Assembly (NCBI GenBank): GCA_019422065.1
Contig: JAHZEA010000014.1
Coordinates: 2,363 to 65,950, forward strand
DNA: 63,588 nucleotides
Reading direction: 5' to 3'
Source of the DNA: Lachnospiraceae bacterium
GTDB taxonomy: Bacteria > Bacillota > Clostridia > Lachnospirales > Anaerotignaceae
A model generated the notes under the pieces. That model saw only the letters and a program-made list of their open reading frames with translations. It did no database searches and was not told the origin of the DNA. The translations under genes and the position numbers were made by a program. Within the stretch, counting starts at the first letter, position 1. Each line of letters starts with the position of its first letter. Positions 60,480 through 63,588 of this stretch are shown one piece after another.

Positions 60480-62591
60480 ATGTATAGAACTTACAAAACA
60501 GAAGTAGCAGGCCGTACACTCAGTGTTGATATAGGACGTGTTGCCGAGCAGGCTAACGGTGCGGCACTTGTGCACTATGGTGATACTGTAGTGCTTGTTA
60601 CAGCTACAGCTTCTGATAAGCCAAGAGATGGTATTGACTTTTTCCCTCTTAGTATTGATTATGAAGAAAGACTTTATTCAGTAGGCAAAATACCTGGCGG
60701 ATTTATTAAAAGAGAAGGCCGCCCAAGTGAAAAAGCTATTCTTGCCGCAAGATGTATAGACAGGCCTATTCGTCCGCTTTTCCCTAAGGACTACAGAAAC
60801 GATGTGGCAGTTGTTGCTACAGTTTTAAGCGTTGACCAAGACTGCCAGCCTGAAATTGCCGCTTTATGGGGTGCTTCAATAGCGCTTTCAATCTCTGACA
60901 TACCTTTTACAGACCCTGTAGGTTCTGTGAATATAGGTCTTGTAGATGGTGAACTTATTGTTAATCCAGACTCTGCTCAAAGAGATGTAAGCAAACTTTC
61001 ACTTACTGTTGTTTCTAAAAAAGACAAAGTAATGATGATTGAAGCCGGTGCAAGCGAGGTTCCTAACGATGTTATGATGAAAGCTATACGTCTTGCTCAC
61101 GATGAAAACGTTAAGATAGTTGAATTTATTGATACTATAGTAGAGGCAGAAGGCCTTGAAAAACAGCAGTATGAGGAATATAACGTAAATGAAGATGTTT
61201 ATAACCTTATAAGCGAATATATTACAACTCCAAGAATGGAAAATGCTGTTGTTGCTGAAAAGAAACAGGAAAGAGATATTAAGATAAACGAAATAACAGA
61301 AGAAGTTCTTGCAAGCCTTTCAGAAAAAATAGGTGAAATACTTGGCGATGAAGAAAAAGTAGAACAAACTGTAAATGACGCTATTTATAAGTTTGAGAAA
61401 ATGACAGTTCGCCATATGATACTTCGTGACCACAGACGTCCTGACGGCAGAGGTCTTGAGGAAATTCGTCCGCTTCATGCAGAGATAGACCTTCTTCCAA
61501 GAACACACGGTTCTGCACTTTTCTCAAGAGGTCAAACTCAGTGCCTTACAGTTACAACATTAGGCGCTATGGCTGAAATTCAGAAGCTTGACGGTCTTGA
61601 TACATCTGAAGTTTCAAAAAGATATATTCACCACTACAACATGCCAGGCTTTACAACAGGTGAAGCTAAAACATCAAGAGGTCCGGGAAGACGTGAGATA
61701 GGACATGGAGCTCTTGCTGAAAGAGCGCTTCTTCCGGTTATACCTGATGAGGAAGAATTCCCATACGCTATAAGACTTGTTTCAGATATTATGAGCTCAA
61801 ACGGTTCTACAAGCCAGGCAAGTATATGTGGTTCTACACTTTCACTTATGGCTGCTGGTGTGCCAATTAAGCGTCCTGTAGCAGGTATTTCTGTAGGTCT
61901 TGTAACAGGCGATACAGATGATGACTTTGTTATGATAACAGATATACAGGGTCTTGAGGACTTCTTTGGTGATATGGACTTTAAAGTTGCCGGAACACAC
62001 GAAGGCATTACAGCTATCCAAATGGATATGAAGATTAAAGGCCTTACATTTAAGATGATAGAGCAGGCTCTTGAGCAGACAAAGCGTGCCCGTGACTATA
62101 TTATTGATGAAGTTATGCTTAAATGCATAGCCGAGCCAAGGGCAGAACTTTCAAAATATGCTCCTAAGATTGTTAACCTTACTATTGATGTTGACAAGAT
62201 TGCAGAGCTTATTGGCCCAAGAGGCAAAACTATTAAGAAAATTATTGAGATTACAGGCTGCACAATAGATACTGAGGACGATGGAAGGGTATTTATTAAA
62301 GGCGATGATACAGCTATGATGCAGAAAGCTGTAGATATGATTAAAGCCATTACTATGGACCCTGAACCAGGTATGATTTATGAAGGCAAGGTTACAAGAA
62401 TAATGAATTTCGGCGCTTTTGTTGAGATTGCTCCGGGAAAAGAAGGCCTTGTTCATATTTCTAAGATTTCAAAAGAACGTGTTAATAAAGTAGAAGATGT
62501 TCTTAATGTAGGCGATGAGGTTACAGTTAAACTTCTGGAAATTGACCAACAGGGCAGACTTAACCTTTCTATTAAAGACGCTAAAAAATAA
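60480..62591 (+). CDS. pnp: Polyribonucleotide nucleotidyltransferase (PNPase)
   Basis: A 3'-to-5' phosphorolytic RNase of the degradosome, 703 residues. It has two RNase PH domains (about 10-145 and 310-545, with FSRGQTQ and GDMDFKVAGTHEGITAIQMD), an all-helical spacer, a KH domain (~550-615, IAELIGPRGKTIKKIIE) and an S1 domain (~620-690, GMIYEGKVTRIMNFGAFVEIAPGKEGLVHIS). Length is normal. AAAGGAGATT precedes the ATG. Confidence 0.98.
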   Translation: MYRTYKTEVAGRTLSVDIGRVAEQANGAALVHYGDTVVLVTATASDKPRDGIDFFPLSIDYEERLYSVGKIPGGFIKREGRPSEKAILAARCIDRPIRPLFPKDYRNDVAVVATVLSVDQDCQPEIAALWGASIALSISDIPFTDPVGSVNIGLVDGELIVNPDSAQRDVSKLSLTVVSKKDKVMMIEAGASEVPNDVMMKAIRLAHDENVKIVEFIDTIVEAEGLEKQQYEEYNVNEDVYNLISEYITTPRMENAVVAEKKQERDIKINEITEEVLASLSEKIGEILGDEEKVEQTVNDAIYKFEKMTVRHMILRDHRRPDGRGLEEIRPLHAEIDLLPRTHGSALFSRGQTQCLTVTTLGAMAEIQKLDGLDTSEVSKRYIHHYNMPGFTTGEAKTSRGPGRREIGHGALAERALLPVIPDEEEFPYAIRLVSDIMSSNGSTSQASICGSTLSLMAAGVPIKRPVAGISVGLVTGDTDDDFVMITDIQGLEDFFGDMDFKVAGTHEGITAIQMDMKIKGLTFKMIEQALEQTKRARDYIIDEVMLKCIAEPRAELSKYAPKIVNLTIDVDKIAELIGPRGKTIKKIIEITGCTIDTEDDGRVFIKGDDTAMMQKAVDMIKAITMDPEPGMIYEGKVTRIMNFGAFVEIAPGKEGLVHISKISKERVNKVEDVLNVGDEVTVKLLEIDQQGRLNLSIKDAKK

Positions 62592-62604
62592 TATTGCTTA
62601 ATAA

Positions 62605-62645
62605 ACAGCGTTTTCCTTATTTAATAGGGAAAGCGCTGTATTTAT
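62605..62645 (+). terminator. Terminator after pnp
   Basis: ACAGCG (62605-62610) with CGCTGT (62634-62639) and an inner TTTCC/GGGAAA stem, followed by ATTTATATT. Confidence 0.65.
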
Positions 62646-62677
62646 ATTATTTTGTATATCTACAGAAGGTAATTTAT

Positions 62678-63034
62678 ATGCAGAGTATTGAAGAAGCATT
62701 GGAAAAACTGAGTAAATCAAAATTCAGAAGTAAATTTAAGCTGGATAAAAATGATATGGAGTATATAAACGAAAAAGGCCTTGATGTTATACGCAGCCAT
62801 GCCAAGGATTTTGTGCGTTTAAGGCTTGCTCCCGATTATATACCCAATGACGGTAAACAAACACCTATGAGAGGTCATCCTGTTTTTAAAGCTCAGCATG
62901 CCACAGCCTGCTGTTGCCGTAAATGCCTTAAAAAGTGGTATAATGTGCCGGAAAATAAGTATTTAACTGAATTACAGCAGGAGAAAATTGTTAATTTAAT
63001 AATGGCATGGATAGAAGAACAGATTAATTATTAA
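62678..63034 (+). CDS. DUF4186 family protein
   Basis: A 118-residue protein matching DUF4186: KFRSKFKL at the start, SHAKDFVRLRLAP, NDGKQTPMRGHPVFKAQHATACCCRKCLKKWYNVP in the middle. The CCCRKC plus His residues suggest a metal site. ATG 62678 has AGAAGGT upstream; an earlier in-frame start at 62594 lies in the pnp terminator. The function is unknown. Confidence 0.85.
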   Translation: MQSIEEALEKLSKSKFRSKFKLDKNDMEYINEKGLDVIRSHAKDFVRLRLAPDYIPNDGKQTPMRGHPVFKAQHATACCCRKCLKKWYNVPENKYLTELQQEKIVNLIMAWIEEQINY

Positions 63035-63050
63035 TTAGGCGTATGCTTTC

Positions 63051-63079
63051 TTGACAATACAGTTTATAATGATAAAATA
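63051..63079 (+). promoter_or_regulatory. Promoter region of the csoR-like gene
   Basis: TTGACA lies at about 63051-63056 with TAAAAT 16 bases later. ATACCCC follows before the ribosome binding site; CsoR operators often contain such a half site. The call on the operator is weak. Confidence 0.5.
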
Positions 63080-63113
63080 TACATATACCCCTTTACGTAT
63101 GGAGGTTTTGAAT

Positions 63114-63233
63114 ATGAGACAATGTATGGATGCAGATAATCTGCACCGAAGACTGAAGAAAATAATCGGACAGGTTCAGGCAATCAGATGTACTGGTATC
63201 ACTGGCATTAATTGCATCAGTCTGTATTGGTGA
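63114..63233 (+). pseudogene. Truncated CsoR/RcnR-type metal repressor gene
   Basis: ATG 63114 follows a good GGAGG. The first ~24 residues (ADNLHRRLKKIIGQVQAI) are the N-terminal helix of the CsoR/FrmR/RcnR family, which normally has ~90 residues with Cys and His copper or nickel ligands. After codon ~24 (about 63186) family similarity ends and the frame runs into unrelated sequence to a stop at 63233. The gene is broken here by a junction with foreign DNA. Confidence 0.75.
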
Positions 63234-63255
63234 AAATTTTGCAGCAGGCGAGGTC
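63187..63255 (+). pseudogene. Fragment of a P-type metal ATPase
   Basis: In a plus-strand frame other than that of csoR, 23 residues read DVLVSLALIASVCIGENFAAGEV, the membrane segment near the actuator domain of PIB-type ATPases. Similarity starts and stops abruptly, with no start codon. A csoR-copA style neighbourhood may once have existed, now cut down by deletion, or the piece is from an assembly join. Confidence 0.6.
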
Positions 63256-63543
63256 TTTCTGGTTCAATATTCCATTAAAGCGGCTTAAGAAGGTTATGGT
63301 TGTAATGGCAGCCGCCAGGATATCACTGACTGGTTCTGCAAGGAAAACTGCAAATACCTTATCAGATAAAAAGAGCGGCAGGATAAAAATCAGAGGGATC
63401 AGCAGGATCAGTTTTCGCAGGCATGCAAGAAGCAGACTGATCTTTGCCTGTCCGAGTGCCATAAAACTCTGCTGGCAGCTTATACTCCCGGAAAGCAGGA
63501 GACAGCAAGAGAAGATTTCAATAACAGCAGAAATTATGTATAA
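63217..63543 (-). pseudogene. Fragment of a MATE efflux pump
   Basis: On the minus strand, the frame from 63543 to 63217 reads as the C-terminal membrane segments of a MATE transporter (SISCQQSFMALGQAKISLL, LIPLIFILPLF, VFAVFLAEPVSDILAAAITT). The upstream ~300 residues are missing, with a stop right before it. The codon choice and base composition are richer in G+C than the rest of the window, suggesting a different source. It overlaps the ATPase fragment by a few codons at its 3' end. Confidence 0.65.
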
Positions 63544-63588
63544 TTATGTTGTAGGTACAAAAATAGTGTGACAGCGAGGTAGAGAAAA

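Noticed and set aside
63217..63462. A complete small gene on the minus strand
   Set aside because: The similarity to MATE C-terminal segments continues upstream of its ATG to a stop, so it is a fragment, not a gene with its own start.
1..63588. CRISPR arrays, insertion sequences or prophage genes
   Set aside because: No regularly spaced repeats, transposases, integrases or phage structural genes were seen; the only foreign-looking stretch is the final ~400 bases.

Overview
The window reads as a low-GC, AT-rich Clostridia (Firmicutes) chromosome segment, probably from an anaerobic, spore-forming, Lachnospirales-like organism. The evidence is strong AGGAGG ribosome binding sites, TTGACA/TATAAT promoters with 17-bp spacers, the gene order ackA-yceD-rpmF-plsX-acpP-rnc and rimP-nusA-ylxR-ylxQ-infB-rbfA-nrnA-truB-ribF-rpsO-pnp, a sporulation gene (yunB) and a DarA-type c-di-AMP receptor. 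The species cannot be told from the sequence alone. Both window ends cut through genes, and the last ~400 bases look like a mosaic of foreign gene scraps.

Layout. 1-3.2 kb: acetate kinase end and the fatty acid/phospholipid and RNase III cluster. 3.2-7.8 kb: a DapA-family lyase, a lipoprotein, a secreted GH26-like glycosidase, a Nudix hydrolase and a small Cys-rich membrane protein. 8-15.3 kb: a sulfur amino-acid block with an AGCS symporter and a Cys/Met gamma-lyase family enzyme (minus strand, under a near-perfect sigma-54 promoter), a divergent PrpR_N/PAS sigma-54 activator, an EamA exporter and a MalY-type C-S lyase. 15.4-18.1 kb: an ArsR-controlled heavy-metal module (separate HMA protein plus P-type ATPase). 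18.3-22.4 kb: threonine dehydratase, metallohydrolases, a 57-residue small protein, tRNA-Thr and DarA. 22.7-31.2 kb: accessory genes, including a MarR repressor with a double palindromic operator and a MATE transporter fused to a cytidylate-kinase-like domain, then a pair of small membrane-protein paralogs, a DegT-family enzyme, and redox/detoxification genes.

31.4-37.5 kb is the most interesting part: an RNA quality-control/repair module. Two WYL-domain regulators diverge from a 450-bp leader that carries three tandem Y-RNA-like structures. Each has a different closing stem followed by the same ACAGCAA motif, and the third contains a tRNA-like D-arm and T-arm. They are followed by a TROVE/vWA (Ro60/Rsr) protein, an RtcB RNA ligase (broken by a frameshift in this sequence) and a nucleotidyltransferase.

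37.7-48 kb: a class A penicillin-binding protein, YunB, the nickel-pincer cofactor genes larE-larB-larC (larC split in two frames related by -1, as needed for programmed frameshifting), two secreted cell-wall hydrolases and an Mrp ATPase. 48-52 kb: purC, purB and purA, each followed or preceded by its own hairpin. 52-63 kb: the nusA-infB operon, rpsO and pnp with structured leaders (a ~30-bp pnp leader hairpin suits RNase III control). ribF contains an in-frame TGA. The window ends with a DUF4186 protein, a truncated csoR-like gene and fragments of a P-type ATPase and a MATE pump.
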